Numbered from the stretch's first letter, positions 1 to 9,469 are shown. The stretch is 64,000 nt of DNA from Perspicuibacillus lycopersici (GCF_025660475.1 NZ_JAOUSF010000003.1:496001-560000); one strand, 5' to 3'. Program-made: numbers and translations. Notes: a model not told the origin generated them from the letters alone.

Positions 1-956
1 TGATGATAAACATAAAGAATTCTCTCATATTGTTCCACTAGTAATTTCCTTATATAGTGAAGCTTGTAATCGACCGCAATAGAAGCATTGGACAGGACGC
101 GATTTATCTCTCGAAATACATCACTAGGAAAAGCGAGAGCCGCCAAAAACCAAGGATGCCTTTCATATTTTTTTAATGGCGCAATGGAGAATATGCTGGA
201 AATATTCCAATTTACAAATGGGAGAATCCGCATTACATATTGTAGATCATCAATAATTGGCAGTGCACGTGCACATAAATCAAAATCAATCAAATATAAT
301 TTCCCGCGATTGTCTCGAATAAAATTATGATTTGCACAATCGCCGTGAATGATGACATTGTCCTCGTGTAGCAAATGTTTACTATATCTCTCCATTTCTT
401 CAAGTGACCAATTAGCTATAGTTAAATAATTATCAAGCAGCTCACGACGTAACAAATGATTGAATAATGGAAGATGTTCCTTAAATTGCTGGAGTCTTAT
501 GTTCCATTTCATTTCTTGATCAAATGGTGGAAACAATAGCTTTTCTGATATTGATAATGACGTAGTAATCCGATGAAATTGATTTAATAGAAAAATCCCT
601 GATAACCGATCCGTTTCTGATCGAAATGAAAACTTCCTAATCGACGGTTCTATGTAAGAAATGATTGCAAAATACTCTCCTAAACTTTGAAGCAATGTAT
701 CACTATCGGTTAAAAACTGATACGTAGGAAAGGAGAATTTTTTTAAATGGTCCGTTAAAAGCTTTTGTCTTTGAAACTGCTGGGTGGAAGGAAATTGTTT
801 GACAATCATCGGGGATTTTCCAGCTGCTTTCAAATAATACACGCGTGCGTTAATCGGAATTAATTGTGTAACATGCATAATATTTTCCAAAAGAGAAAAG
901 AGACGATCCTGTTGACCGTCCCTATTATTTTTATGATTAATCGTCACTACTTTCAT
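1..956 (-). CDS. APH-fold kinase-like protein next to safA (3' end outside window)
   Basis: Reading the minus strand from an ATG at 956 gives at least 318 codons with no stop before the window edge, so the C-terminus is missing. The protein looks like an aminoglycoside/choline phosphotransferase-fold kinase of the spore-coat CotS/YsxE type. The Brenner motif HGDCANHN is at residues 204-211 (catalytic Asp206), and a DFD metal-binding motif follows about 20 residues later in LYLIDFDLCARA. Both motifs are intact, so catalysis is possible; the substrate is unknown. The start overlaps the last 20 nt of the SafA-type gene in another frame and has no clear Shine-Dalgarno, which suggests translational coupling. 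A role in coat or cortex assembly is inferred from the neighbour. Confidence 0.75.
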   Translation of the reverse strand, partial: MKVVTINHKNNRDGQQDRLFSLLENIMHVTQLIPINARVYYLKAAGKSPMIVKQFPSTQQFQRQKLLTDHLKKFSFPTYQFLTDSDTLLQSLGEYFAIISYIEPSIRKFSFRSETDRLSGIFLLNQFHRITTSLSISEKLLFPPFDQEMKWNIRLQQFKEHLPLFNHLLRRELLDNYLTIANWSLEEMERYSKHLLHEDNVIIHGDCANHNFIRDNRGKLYLIDFDLCARALPIIDDLQYVMRILPFVNWNISSIFSIAPLKKYERHPWFLAALAFPSDVFREINRVLSNASIAVDYKLHYIRKLLVEQYERILYVYH

Positions 957-2802
957 CGTCCAATCTTGGTTGTTGCATGCCAAAATTACCTTGCATTTGA
1001 CCAAACATATCTGGACTCATTCCATATCCATAAGGCATTCCTCCAAAGCCTGGTGTCTGCCAGCCTTGAGCTCCTGGTGCCATTGGCATTCCTCCAAAGT
1101 CTGGTGTCTGCCAGCCTTGAGCTCCTGGTGCCATTGGCATTCCTCCAAAGTCTGGTGTCTGCCAGCCTTGAGCTCCTGGTGCCATTGGCATTCCTCCGAA
1201 CTCTGGTGTCTGCCAGCCTTGAGCTCCTGGTGCCATTGGCATTCCTCCGAACTCTGGTGTCTGCCAGCCTTGAGCTCCTGGTGCCACTGGCATTCCTCCG
1301 AAGCCTAGTGTCTGCCAACCTTGAGCTCCTGGTGCCATTGGCATTCCTCCGAACTCTGGTGTCTGCCAGCCTTGAGCTCCTGGTGCCATTGGCATTCCTC
1401 CGAAGCCTGGTGTCTGCCAGCCTTGAGCTCCCGGTGCCATTGGCATTCCTCCAAAGTCTCCTTCTTGCCAGCCTTGAGCTTCTTGTGCTATCGGCATTTC
1501 TCCAAAGTCTCCTCCTTGCCAAGGTTGACCATCAGGGTCCATCCCCATTCCACCATAGCTTGGCACTTGCCAGCCTTGAGTTCCTGGTACCATTGGCATT
1601 CCCATGTCTTGCGCAAAACCATCGTTATCTTCAATGGATGAATCCATACCTGCTTGCTCATCCATTAGTCCGGATGGTTGTTGTGCGGTCGGAAACAAGC
1701 CTGGAAATGCCCCGCTTCCAGGCATCATCGGTTGCATGCCTGTTGGGAAAGCTGATGGATTGCTTGGTAATGCATATGGTACAGGAGGAAATGAAGAACC
1801 TCCACATCCACAATCATCATTTTGCATAAATCCTGGGAAAACCATATTTGGCTGCATCATTGGAAATGTTGGTGCAGGATATCCCATTGACATATCATTA
1901 ACTCCTTGAACAGGTGTTAATGGCATTTGGCTATTAAATACATTTGAATCATCTGGTGACATATCATCCTCCCATTGTGGATCAAACGGGGTCGAAAAAG
2001 AATTTGGTTGCTGCATAAAGGATTGCTGTGAATTCATTCCTTCGGTTGGATTCATATATTGAGAATCCATCGGCATTATAGATTGATCTACTGCTGGCAT
2101 TTGCATAAATGGCTGTTGCATCATCGGTTGGGTAAACATTGGCTGGGTAAAGGGTACAGCTTGTATCGGCCAACATGGAATTCCAGATCCAGGTAATACT
2201 GGAGTCATCGGAACACAAGGTTGACAAGGATACATTGGTGGAGCAACTGCTTCTGGTTGAACGACTGGTTGCTTTGGAGCTTCCGGCATATCCTCGGACT
2301 CTTCCTCGAAAGTAGGCATTTGGTAGGTCGGTTTTAGTGGTTTTTCTTTCTCAGGTGCTACCTGTGGTTGCTGTTGAACATTCATATTTGCCATGTTTAA
2401 CATATAATAATTATTAATATCAATTTCAGGAATCACTGGTTGTGGGGCTTTTGGTATAAAGATTGGCTTAGGCACTTCCTTAATGATTTCCTTCGGTTTT
2501 TGTACTTTCGGTGCTTCTTTTTGTGCTGGAAGTGTAATTGGTTTCTCCTGTGCAAAAGGATGATCCACTAATGGTTTCTCTTTTTGTATGGGCATCTCTT
2601 TTACAGGAAATTCTTTCTTATACGTAGGCATTTCCTTTTTAACGGTTCCGCTACTAGAAGGAACTTTAATTTTCATTCCAGGCATGATCATATCTGGATT
2701 GGAAAGCTGTGTATTCATGCTTTTTAGCTGTTCAAAATCCACACCATATTTTTGTGCAATTTTCCACAGCGTATCGCCTTTTTGAACAATATGGATCTTC
2801 AC
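937..2802 (-). CDS. safA: SafA-type LysM spore coat morphogenetic protein
   Basis: 621-residue protein with one N-terminal LysM domain (about residues 2-48, motif KGDTLWKIAQKYGV), then a long Pro/Met/Gln-rich region and a tail of about ten 17-residue repeats of the type GGMPMAPGAQGWQTPEF. SafA directs inner-coat assembly at the cortex-coat interface in B. subtilis, and its LysM domain is the anchor. The start is a GTG at 2802 preceded by AGGAGGG. Cys clusters (CQPC, CGCG) near residues 190 and 330 could crosslink. It is longer than B. subtilis SafA (about 387 aa), mainly because of the repeats. The family call rests on the LysM/low-complexity architecture and on the position beside obg-spo0B. 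A CoxA/SpoVID-like coat protein is the alternative. Confidence 0.78.
   Translation of the reverse strand: MKIHIVQKGDTLWKIAQKYGVDFEQLKSMNTQLSNPDMIMPGMKIKVPSSSGTVKKEMPTYKKEFPVKEMPIQKEKPLVDHPFAQEKPITLPAQKEAPKVQKPKEIIKEVPKPIFIPKAPQPVIPEIDINNYYMLNMANMNVQQQPQVAPEKEKPLKPTYQMPTFEEESEDMPEAPKQPVVQPEAVAPPMYPCQPCVPMTPVLPGSGIPCWPIQAVPFTQPMFTQPMMQQPFMQMPAVDQSIMPMDSQYMNPTEGMNSQQSFMQQPNSFSTPFDPQWEDDMSPDDSNVFNSQMPLTPVQGVNDMSMGYPAPTFPMMQPNMVFPGFMQNDDCGCGGSSFPPVPYALPSNPSAFPTGMQPMMPGSGAFPGLFPTAQQPSGLMDEQAGMDSSIEDNDGFAQDMGMPMVPGTQGWQVPSYGGMGMDPDGQPWQGGDFGEMPIAQEAQGWQEGDFGGMPMAPGAQGWQTPGFGGMPMAPGAQGWQTPEFGGMPMAPGAQGWQTLGFGGMPVAPGAQGWQTPEFGGMPMAPGAQGWQTPEFGGMPMAPGAQGWQTPDFGGMPMAPGAQGWQTPDFGGMPMAPGAQGWQTPGFGGMPYGYGMSPDMFGQMQGNFGMQQPRLDDESSDD
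1034..1543. repeat. 51-bp in-frame tandem repeats in safA
   Basis: Units begin at about 1034, 1085, 1136, 1187, 1238, 1289, 1340, 1391, 1442 and 1493. The period is exactly 51 bp (17 codons). Eight units are near-identical and the two at the high-coordinate end are degenerate. Each encodes a GGMPMAPGAQGWQTP-type unit. Because the period is a multiple of three, several other frames stay open across the array and produce spurious long reading frames on both strands. Confidence 0.95.
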
Positions 2803-2833
2803 TCTTCTTCCCTCCTAAACTTAAGTCGTATTT

Positions 2834-2841
2834 ATTGTATG
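2834..2841 (-). promoter_or_regulatory. possible sigma-E -10 element for safA
   Basis: The minus strand reads CATACAAT, an exact match to the sigma-E -10 consensus, about 32 nt before the GTG start of safA. The -35 region at the expected 14-15 nt is poor, so this is tentative. safA of B. subtilis is sigma-E dependent. Confidence 0.4.
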
Positions 2842-2952
2842 AAAGAATGGGTAAAGTGCTAATCATCTTCGTAAAAACTTATGATAAACATTTCATAAAT
2901 ATGTAGAATCGAATTTGTCCTTTTCATCTTTTTATCTGCAATACAAAGGCTA

Positions 2953-2984
2953 TAAAAAAACACACCATTCAAAAGAATGATGTG
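2953..2984 (-). terminator. rho-independent terminator of obg
   Basis: Inverted repeat CACACCATTC/GAATGATGTG (2961-2984, one G-U pair on the RNA strand) followed on the minus strand by seven T. It starts 9 nt past the obg stop. Confidence 0.85.
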
Positions 2985-2992
2985 CAAAATTA

Positions 2993-4285
2993 TTATTCTA
3001 CAAATTCAAATTCAAATTCTAATAACCGAACAATATCGCCATCTTTGGCACCACGTTCTCTTAATGCTTCGTCGACTCCCATTCCCCGTAACTGTCTAGA
3101 GAATTTACGAATGGATTCTTCACGACTAAAATCAGTCATTTTGAACAGTCGCTCAATTTTATATCCACTTAAAACAAATGCACCATCTGAATCCCGGGTA
3201 ATAGTAAAGTCTTCTACTTCACTTTCATGTTTATAAAGTACACGATTGATGACATCTTCGTCTTCATCCTCGTGAGTTAAAGGAAACTCAGGTGTCGTTT
3301 CTAGTAAGTCAGCCACTGCAAATAATAACTCTCTTATGCCTTCTTTTGTTATAGCAGAAATCGGGAAAATTTGAATATCTTCTTTCAATTGTTCCTTGAA
3401 CTTTTGTAAATTTTCTTCTGCCTCAGGCATATCCATTTTATTTGCTGCAATAACGACCGGACGTTCCGTTAAACGCATATTGTATTGCTTCAATTCTTCA
3501 TTAATCGTAAGAAAATCCTGATAAGGGTCGCGACCTTCTACAGCTCCCATGTCAATTACATGAATGATTACCCTTGTCCTCTCAATATGTCGTAAAAATT
3601 GAAGTCCAAGTCCTGCTCCTTGATGAGCACCTTCAATTAATCCAGGTAAATCTGCAATGACAAAGCTTCTTTGATCTTCTGTTTGTACCATTCCTAAATT
3701 TGGAACAATGGTCGTGAAATGGTATTCAGCAATTTTAGGCTTTGCAGAAGAAACGATAGATAATAGTGTCGATTTCCCTACACTTGGGAAACCAACCAAA
3801 CCAACATCCGCTAATAGCTTAAGCTCTAAAATGATATTTCGTTCCTGCCCTGGCTCCCCTTTCTCAGATAACTCTGGCGCAGGATTTCTAGGTGTTGCAA
3901 AACGACTATTCCCACGGCCACCTCTACCACCTTTTGCAATAACAGCACGCTCGCCATGTCTTACTAAGTCTGCTACTACTTCACCAGTTTCCTCATCTTT
4001 AACAACTGTACCCGGTGGAACTTTCACGATAAAATCTTTAGCGTTTCTACCGTGTTGATTTTTAGACATTCCGTGCTCACCTTTTGGTGCTTTGAAATGC
4101 CGTTGATAGCGGAAGTCCATTAATGTCCGCAAGCCTTCATCCACTTCAAATACAACATCTGCACCTTTACCACCATCACCACCGGCTGGTCCACCCATTG
4201 GTACAAACTTTTCCCTACGGAAAGCAACCATACCATTGCCTCCGTCTCCACCTTTAACGTATATCTTAACGCGATCAACAAACAT
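2993..4285 (-). CDS. obg: Obg/CgtA GTPase
   Basis: 430 residues, close to the 428 of B. subtilis Obg. Order: glycine-rich OBG fold (1-158, GGDGGNG and GGRGGRGN stretches), GTP-binding domain (P-loop [15 protein letters not shown] switch II, NKMD and SAI specificity motifs), and a C-terminal OCT domain with an acidic end. Obg is an essential ribosome-associated GTPase acting in 50S assembly, the stringent response and Spo0A phosphorelay activation. It lies 89 nt downstream of spo0B, the conserved pairing in Bacillales, and is closed by a terminator. ATG start with AGGAG upstream. Confidence 0.97.
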   Translation of the reverse strand: MFVDRVKIYVKGGDGGNGMVAFRREKFVPMGGPAGGDGGKGADVVFEVDEGLRTLMDFRYQRHFKAPKGEHGMSKNQHGRNAKDFIVKVPPGTVVKDEETGEVVADLVRHGERAVIAKGGRGGRGNSRFATPRNPAPELSEKGEPGQERNIILELKLLADVGLVGFPSVGKSTLLSIVSSAKPKIAEYHFTTIVPNLGMVQTEDQRSFVIADLPGLIEGAHQGAGLGLQFLRHIERTRVIIHVIDMGAVEGRDPYQDFLTINEELKQYNMRLTERPVVIAANKMDMPEAEENLQKFKEQLKEDIQIFPISAITKEGIRELLFAVADLLETTPEFPLTHEDEDEDVINRVLYKHESEVEDFTITRDSDGAFVLSGYKIERLFKMTDFSREESIRKFSRQLRGMGVDEALRERGAKDGDIVRLLEFEFEFVE

Positions 4286-4374
4286 AAAGTCTGCATTCTC
4301 CTTCCTAATTCTAGCATCGATTGTTATTTTGCATCCGTAAATTTGATGTTTACATTGCCAATAACAAAAATAGT

Positions 4375-4899
4375 TTAAAAATGTAATTCAAAGTCGATTT
4401 CTTCCTTGCTAATGGTAGGTGCTGATAAATATATTCCTGCCATTTGCTTATTTAAAAAATCTAAAATGGATTCCGTATGTACTAGTATTCCATTAAAACG
4501 GACAGCCAATCGCAGTTGTTCCTCATCTAGTATAATTTGAAGAAATAATTGATGTTCGTCGATAGTTGATACCGAAGCATTCAGCTTTTGCAAAAACTGA
4601 CTCAACCACTTCGTAAAGACTACATCATCCACATTTATTGCTTTTCCTGTCCCCAAAACTTCATAACTTAATACTACTGGATTAGTGTTCCAATTGTACG
4701 TTAATAATAGTGCGGAAAATTGAGGTAATGGTAAATTTGACAATTTCGATTCATTTTCTGATTGTCTCACAATTTCCTCTATAATTTCATTTACGCGCTC
4801 TAACTTACCAAACGACAAATATCCTTTAATTAGCTGAATTTTATTTAACCAGTCATGTCGAGAATGACGAAGTAGATTTACGATATCCTGTTCTTTCAT
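4375..4899 (-). CDS. spo0B: Spo0B sporulation phosphotransferase
   Basis: 174 residues. Spo0B passes phosphate from Spo0F to Spo0A in the phosphorelay. The helical-hairpin phosphoacceptor region is at the N-terminus, [20 protein letters not shown], with His15 in the [11 protein letters not shown] motif as the likely phosphorylated residue. The protein has a shorter N-terminus than the B. subtilis one, where it is His30. The degenerate ATPase-like C-terminal domain follows. It sits immediately before obg. Unlike B. subtilis, a terminator separates it from rpmA, so spo0B-obg probably has its own promoter in the 4900-5086 gap; I could not pick one out. SD AAGGGG precedes ATG 4899. Confidence 0.88.
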   Translation of the reverse strand: MKEQDIVNLLRHSRHDWLNKIQLIKGYLSFGKLERVNEIIEEIVRQSENESKLSNLPLPQFSALLLTYNWNTNPVVLSYEVLGTGKAINVDDVVFTKWLSQFLQKLNASVSTIDEHQLFLQIILDEEQLRLAVRFNGILVHTESILDFLNKQMAGIYLSAPTISKEEIDFELHF

Positions 4900-5086
4900 C
4901 TTATTTTACCCCTTATTAAAACCTTTTTATTTCACTACCCATTTTGTTCATTAGTATAACATATATTGATAGGGTTAGCCTTGAAATTATCGGAAAATCC
5001 AAGTGTAAATATACGTTGAAAGAGATACATACGATTTTCTTGAGGATAAAATTCGTAGTTTCTTGTGGACATTATCTTTATTCGCA

Positions 5087-5116
5087 TAAAAAAACTCTAA
5101 CCTAACGGGTTAGAGT
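5087..5116 (-). terminator. terminator of the rplU-prp-rpmA operon
   Basis: Stem CTCTAACC/GGTTAGAG (5095-5115) with a 5-nt loop, flanked by A and T runs on both sides, so it could work in both directions. It is placed just after the rpmA stop on the minus strand. Confidence 0.88.
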
Positions 5117-5131
5117 TTTTTTATTAAATAC

Positions 5132-5434
<303 letters not shown>

Positions 5435-5770
5435 CTATTTTTTGAAGGTAATTTTTATATATTCACTATAATCGTATTCGATTGTTTGTAGTGCAACTAA
5501 CATCCCTTGAAGAAGTAGCTGTACTTTATCCTTTGTTTCTTTTGGTAAATTATTTGGTACAGTACATTGCAAATAGCCGCCTTTTCCACCTTGCTCTACA
5601 GCTGGAACAACATTGGTTAAAGCCTCTACAGCATTTATTGCGCCAAATGTTACCGCAGAAACTCCAGCACAAACGATATCTGAACCATGTTTAGCAAAAT
5701 TCGCATGACCCTCGACTGAAAAGGATTGTATATACTTTTCGTCTGTCTGTTGAATTGTTACATAAATCAT
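5435..5770 (-). CDS. prp: Prp cysteine protease for L27 processing
   Basis: 111 residues (YsxB family). Prp removes the N-terminal extension of ribosomal protein L27, a step shown to be essential in Staphylococcus aureus. The catalytic pair is visible: His22 in VEGHANFAKHG and Cys34 in SDIVCAGVSAV. It lies between rplU and rpmA with gaps of about 12 nt, the standard arrangement. No odd features. Confidence 0.95.
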   Translation of the reverse strand: MIYVTIQQTDEKYIQSFSVEGHANFAKHGSDIVCAGVSAVTFGAINAVEALTNVVPAVEQGGKGGYLQCTVPNNLPKETKDKVQLLLQGMLVALQTIEYDYSEYIKITFKK

Positions 5771-5782
5771 TGTTCAATCGCC

Positions 5783-6091
5783 TTAGCCTTGAATTTTTTC
5801 AATCGTAACTTTTGTATAAGGTTGACGATGACCTTGTTTTTTACGATAGTTTTTCTTAGCTTTGTATTTGAAGACAATAATTTTCTTTTGACGACCTTGT
5901 TTTTCAACTTTAGCCGTAACAGTTGCGCCTTCAACGAAAGGAGCACCTACTTTTACAGTTTCGCCACCAACAAAAAGAACTTTATCAAAAGTAACTGTTT
6001 CGCCATCAGCAGCGTTTAATTTCTCAACGTAAATAGATTGTCCTTCTTCAACTTTAAGTTGTTTACCACCAGTTTCAATAATCGCGTACAT
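5783..6091 (-). CDS. rplU: 50S ribosomal protein L21
   Basis: 102 residues from ATG 6091 ([17 protein letters not shown]). The GTG at 6100 gives three extra residues, but GAGGAGG sits 9 nt before the ATG, so the ATG is preferred. L21 binds 23S rRNA near the base of the 50S stalk. The C-terminus is basic ([19 protein letters not shown]), as usual. First gene of the operon. A structured leader and a sigma-A promoter lie directly upstream. Confidence 0.97.
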   Translation of the reverse strand: MYAIIETGGKQLKVEEGQSIYVEKLNAADGETVTFDKVLFVGGETVKVGAPFVEGATVTAKVEKQGRQKKIIVFKYKAKKNYRKKQGHRQPYTKVTIEKIQG

Positions 6092-6109
6092 GAATTGCAC
6101 CTCCTCTTT

Positions 6110-6209
6110 AGACTCAGACTCGCCATTTGCAGGTGATTATTCGTAAGAACAATACTTATGTAATACCTGTTATGTGCGGTTGTAGCACGGGTGCTACAAA
6201 AATAACAAC
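6110..6209 (-). promoter_or_regulatory. L21 (rplU) leader RNA
   Basis: The region between the rplU promoter and its SD holds two strong hairpins: a perfect GTAGCAC/GTGCTAC stem at 6182-6197, and a long imperfect stem closed by CAGGT/ACCTG at 6130-6169. The linker ACCGCACATAACAGGT resembles the known Bacillales L21 autoregulatory leader, which is thought to bind L21 and repress the operon. Structure is seen directly; the family match is from memory. Confidence 0.65.
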
Positions 6210-6215
6210 ATATGA

Positions 6216-6244
6216 ATACTACCATATATCAATAATAGTGTCAA
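6216..6244 (-). promoter_or_regulatory. sigma-A promoter of rplU operon
   Basis: Minus strand TTGACA (6244-6239), 17-nt spacer, TAGTAT (6221-6216). It is placed correctly to start the leader RNA near 6209. Confidence 0.75.
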
Positions 6245-6269
6245 ACTATTTTCTCCATTCTACATTAAT

Positions 6270-7706
6270 TTAACGCCATCTTTTTATATGATAATGTGGA
6301 ATGTTCTTATCGATTGATTGTAGCAATATTTTTATACGGAGAATTACTTCTAAATCATGTAAATGGGCTTCATTTTCACCAGTGAAATATTGGATTACAT
6401 CTGGTGTTGCTTCGATTTGAACTTCTGAATAATCTGAGCCTTTATATTCCCAAAGCTCTCTTTCCAATTGAAATGCAATTGTTGCAGGTGACATAACAGT
6501 ACCTAAACCATTACAAACTGGACAGCTAATGGTAAGCTTCTGCTTAATACTAGGGGTTGTCCGCTTTCTTGATAGTTCTAATATTCCTAAAGAGGTAAAC
6601 CCATAAATAGTTACCCGTTCTTGATCGTGTATAAATCGTTCATTTAAAAGTGAAATGATTTGTTTTTGCTGCTGCGGCGATTTCATGTTAATAAAATCTA
6701 CTAAAATAATGCCGGCGATATTTCGTAGCTTCACCTGTCTGGCGATTTCTTCTGCAGCTAATAAATTTGTGTCGAAAATTGTCTTTTCCTTTTGGCTTTT
6801 TCCCGTGAATTTCCCTGTATTAACATCGATGACTGTGCAAGCTTCTGTTTCTTCTATTACTATATTTGCCCCATTTTTCAGCCAAACAATTTTTTTCGTA
6901 AGTTGCTCCATTGCGTGACTCGTTTGAAAGTGAGAAATAATATTTTCATTTCCCGGGTAATAGTTAATCGAGAGGTTACTATCCTTCAGCGCTTCTTTTA
7001 ATTTTTGAAACAAAGAAATTTCATCACAATATATTTCATCCATTTGTTCTTTTTCTAATATATGGGATATTTTTTCATAAAAGGTATTTTTCTGTAAAAG
7101 TAGTGAAGGTGCATTCCCTTTTACGGAAGATGAATGAACCTCTGTAAACTGCTTCCGTAATTTTTCCAACTCCTGTAAAAGTACATCATTCGTTACGTTC
7201 TCCACACTTGTCCTAATGACGATCCCTTCAGAATCTGTTAGCACTAGCTTCGCCCATTCCTTCCACTTCGTGCGTGTTTCTTCGTTTAATTTTTTCGATA
7301 CCGCAGTATATTTTCCAAATGGCATATAAACAATCGCTTTTCCAGAAAACTCAATATTACCGGTTAGTCGATAATATTTCGAATCTGTCTCATCCTTTAC
7401 GACCTGTACGATAATTTTTTCGCCTTGTCGAAGGAATTTGGCGATAGATTTGAACGGTTTATTTGCTTCCTCACTCATATAATAAGCAGGAATTTGACTA
7501 ATATGTAAATAGCCTTTTTTCCCTTTTCCAATATGAACAAAGGCTGCATTCATGCTTGGTATGACCTTTTCTACTACTCCAAGATAAATATTACCGATAA
7601 GTGAAGCATGTTCTGGTTGTTCAATAAAGAGCTCCACCATTTCACCTGATTTTTCTACCATCCAACGTTTCTCTGATTCTCTTGTATTAATAAATAGTCG
7701 ATTCAT
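6270..7706 (-). CDS. rng: Ribonuclease E/G family protein
   Basis: 478 residues, the length of RNase G. An S1 RNA-binding region occupies about residues 37-120. The RNase H-like/DNase I-like catalytic part carries the two metal-binding Asp motifs, ACTVIDVNTGKF and GIILVDFINM. A zinc-link CPVCNGLGTV follows near residue 400. It cleaves single-stranded AU-rich RNA endonucleolytically (rRNA processing, mRNA decay). B. subtilis lacks this family and relies on RNase Y, so its presence here is a lineage marker. It lies between rplU and spoIVFB and has its own SD (GAGGA) before ATG 7706. Whether it is cotranscribed with a neighbour is unclear. Confidence 0.92.
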   Translation of the reverse strand: MNRLFINTRESEKRWMVEKSGEMVELFIEQPEHASLIGNIYLGVVEKVIPSMNAAFVHIGKGKKGYLHISQIPAYYMSEEANKPFKSIAKFLRQGEKIIVQVVKDETDSKYYRLTGNIEFSGKAIVYMPFGKYTAVSKKLNEETRTKWKEWAKLVLTDSEGIVIRTSVENVTNDVLLQELEKLRKQFTEVHSSSVKGNAPSLLLQKNTFYEKISHILEKEQMDEIYCDEISLFQKLKEALKDSNLSINYYPGNENIISHFQTSHAMEQLTKKIVWLKNGANIVIEETEACTVIDVNTGKFTGKSQKEKTIFDTNLLAAEEIARQVKLRNIAGIILVDFINMKSPQQQKQIISLLNERFIHDQERVTIYGFTSLGILELSRKRTTPSIKQKLTISCPVCNGLGTVMSPATIAFQLERELWEYKGSDYSEVQIEATPDVIQYFTGENEAHLHDLEVILRIKILLQSIDKNIPHYHIKRWR

Positions 7707-7761
7707 TTTGTTAATCCTCTTTCTTGGCTACTACGGATGTTTTCTCTTCATTTTAATGGGT

Positions 7762-8628
7762 TTATGTTCTGGAAAGCAAATAGTTTACTGGTTGACTTGC
7801 GGCATTCTCTTCAAAAAACGCCTTTAATAAAATTGATTCAGATAGCCTTTTAAGCTCCCTACCGTTTTCAAGAATAACGATTGGATGACATTTTCCTCGA
7901 TATAGTCTTTCGATTACGGATTGTACCGTATCCTCTGGGGAAACATATAATAGTTTCCTTTGTTTGTTTTTTTGCATTTTTCCAGCGTAACGATCTAGTA
8001 AAAAACGCATAAAAATATAGGGACGATTTTTCCATTCTTTGTAAAGGGTGATCATTAAAAATAATGCCATAAACCAACCATTTAAATGAAACGGAAAGAG
8101 AATAACAATCATACAGCAGTATAGAAGGAGAAAAATAAACGATGTGATGATAGCAAGCTTTAATGCTTTTATAAATGGACAATAATTTGCAAAAAAAAGA
8201 TAGACTAATTTTCCTCCATCTAATGGGAGTATAGGTAAACAATTAAACAATAAAATCATCCAATTATATTCAATACAGTACTGATAAACTGGTTCTGATA
8301 TTAATCCATAGTAATAAAGGATATAGGCGAATATTGGTATCCATAAATGCTGAAGTGGTCCCGCAATTACTACAATAAATTCTTCCTTTAACGGCCGATT
8401 CCCATGTTCATCAACCTCTGCCACACCACCAAAAGGAAGTAGCATAATCCGTTTTAGCCTCCAGGAAAAAAAAGAAGAGGCCATGGCGTGGCCTAATTCA
8501 TGTATAAAGACAATCGCAAATACGATTAGCAATTCTTTGAAACGTGCGGTAAGTATTGCGACGAGAGCAACCATCCAAAAAAGTGGATGAATATGAATGT
8601 TTGTAAGTAACCGGATCCATTTATTCAA
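7762..8628 (-). CDS. spoIVFB: SpoIVFB intramembrane metalloprotease (pro-sigma-K)
   Basis: 288 residues, the normal family length. Site-2-protease family member of the outer forespore membrane that cleaves pro-sigma-K late in sporulation. Six hydrophobic segments. The zinc motif HELGH is in FIHELGHAMASSFF near residue 43, and the third ligand Asp is in ILPLDGGKL near residue 138. A C-terminal CBS domain (about 225-285, LLYVSPEDTVQSVIERLY) senses ATP in the B. subtilis enzyme. TTG start at 8628 overlaps the end of spoIVFA by 8 nt with AGGTGAT upstream, so the pair is translationally coupled. Confidence 0.95.
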   Translation of the reverse strand: MNKWIRLLTNIHIHPLFWMVALVAILTARFKELLIVFAIVFIHELGHAMASSFFSWRLKRIMLLPFGGVAEVDEHGNRPLKEEFIVVIAGPLQHLWIPIFAYILYYYGLISEPVYQYCIEYNWMILLFNCLPILPLDGGKLVYLFFANYCPFIKALKLAIITSFIFLLLYCCMIVILFPFHLNGWFMALFLMITLYKEWKNRPYIFMRFLLDRYAGKMQKNKQRKLLYVSPEDTVQSVIERLYRGKCHPIVILENGRELKRLSESILLKAFFEENAASQPVNYLLSRT

Positions 8629-9406
8629 AGGTAATCACCTGAACTGGATCAATAAATTTCTCATCTTTTCTAATAGCAAAATAAAACTCTCCCGAAACGG
8701 TATCCTCTGCTTGCGAAACTTTCCCTAATGGATCACCAATTTTTACTTGATCATATAAATCCACTGATATTTCACTAAGTTCACCATACCATGTTTCACT
8801 ACTGTCCGGATGTTGGACAATGACCGTTTTACCATACCCTTCTTTCTCACCTGCAAACGTAACAGTACCTTCTTGAATTGCATCTACTATTGCATCCTTC
8901 GTCGTTTGAATGGTTATTCCTTCTTTATTGGAATCAAAATCCTCCAATATTTTCGCATTGGCAGGCATAGCAAATTCTTTTTGCACCTTTTCTTCCGTGT
9001 TTTCCTTTGGTTGTTCCGGTAAAAGTGCCAAAGGCTTGCCAAAAGTATCTTCATACCAGTTGGACACGGTAGCAAATTGAAAGTCCTTCTCCATCACTTG
9101 TTTGACAGCCACACGGAAACTATCTAATTTTTGTGATGGATTTTGAAAGATTATTGCAACGACTAACACTAGGCAAGCTGCAGCTAATAGTTTAAAAATA
9201 AAGATTTCCTTTCTAAACAATGGGTGGATTGTTTCATTATTATTTTCCTTATCCCCTGTAAACCATTTATCTTCTTGTGGATAATAATCCGGAGTGAATA
9301 ACGGTCGTTCTGACTGCCTTTTGGCATTACTATTCATCGCCATTGTACGATTTAGTTTTTTTCGTTGCGCTATTCGTCTTTTTATTTCTTCTTTTCGATT
9401 ACTCAT
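8621..9406 (-). CDS. spoIVFA: SpoIVFA, inhibitor/partner of SpoIVFB
   Basis: 261 residues from ATG 9406. The TTG at 9415 is in frame but has no room for an SD, whereas AAGGG lies 9 nt before the ATG. Basic cytosolic N-terminus, one membrane helix (about residues 70-90, IFKLLAAACLVLVVAIIFQ), then an extracytoplasmic M23/LytM-like domain (about 165-261). That domain lacks the HxH catalytic pattern, as expected for a non-peptidase. SpoIVFA holds SpoIVFB in the SpoIVFA/BofA complex until SpoIVB cuts it. First gene of the operon, behind a sigma-E promoter. Confidence 0.93.
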   Translation of the reverse strand: MSNRKEEIKRRIAQRKKLNRTMAMNSNAKRQSERPLFTPDYYPQEDKWFTGDKENNNETIHPLFRKEIFIFKLLAAACLVLVVAIIFQNPSQKLDSFRVAVKQVMEKDFQFATVSNWYEDTFGKPLALLPEQPKENTEEKVQKEFAMPANAKILEDFDSNKEGITIQTTKDAIVDAIQEGTVTFAGEKEGYGKTVIVQHPDSSETWYGELSEISVDLYDQVKIGDPLGKVSQAEDTVSGEFYFAIRKDEKFIDPVQVITFE

Positions 9407-9440
9407 ATTCACCAACCCTTTATGCCCATTTCTTTATTAC

Positions 9441-9469
9441 AATGTATGACTTGTCCCTAGTAAGTATGA
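9441..9469 (-). promoter_or_regulatory. sigma-E promoter of spoIVFA-spoIVFB
   Basis: Minus strand TCATACT (9469-9463), exactly 14 nt, then CATACATT (9448-9441). This gives 6/7 matches to KMATATT and a full match to CATACANT. The operon is sigma-E controlled in B. subtilis. Confidence 0.7.

Noticed and set aside
986-1522. 178-codon minus-strand Arg-rich repeat frame
   Set aside because: Alternative frame of the same safA repeat array; composition and lack of an SD argue against translation.
1034-1543. CRISPR-like array
   Set aside because: Units are contiguous 51-bp tandem copies without spacers and encode protein.
864-1829. 321-codon plus-strand reading frame with repeated LVPLAFLQSLVSASLEL units
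   Set aside because: It is the antisense of the safA 51-bp repeats. The period is divisible by three, so extra frames stay open. No SD, and it crosses the real gene.
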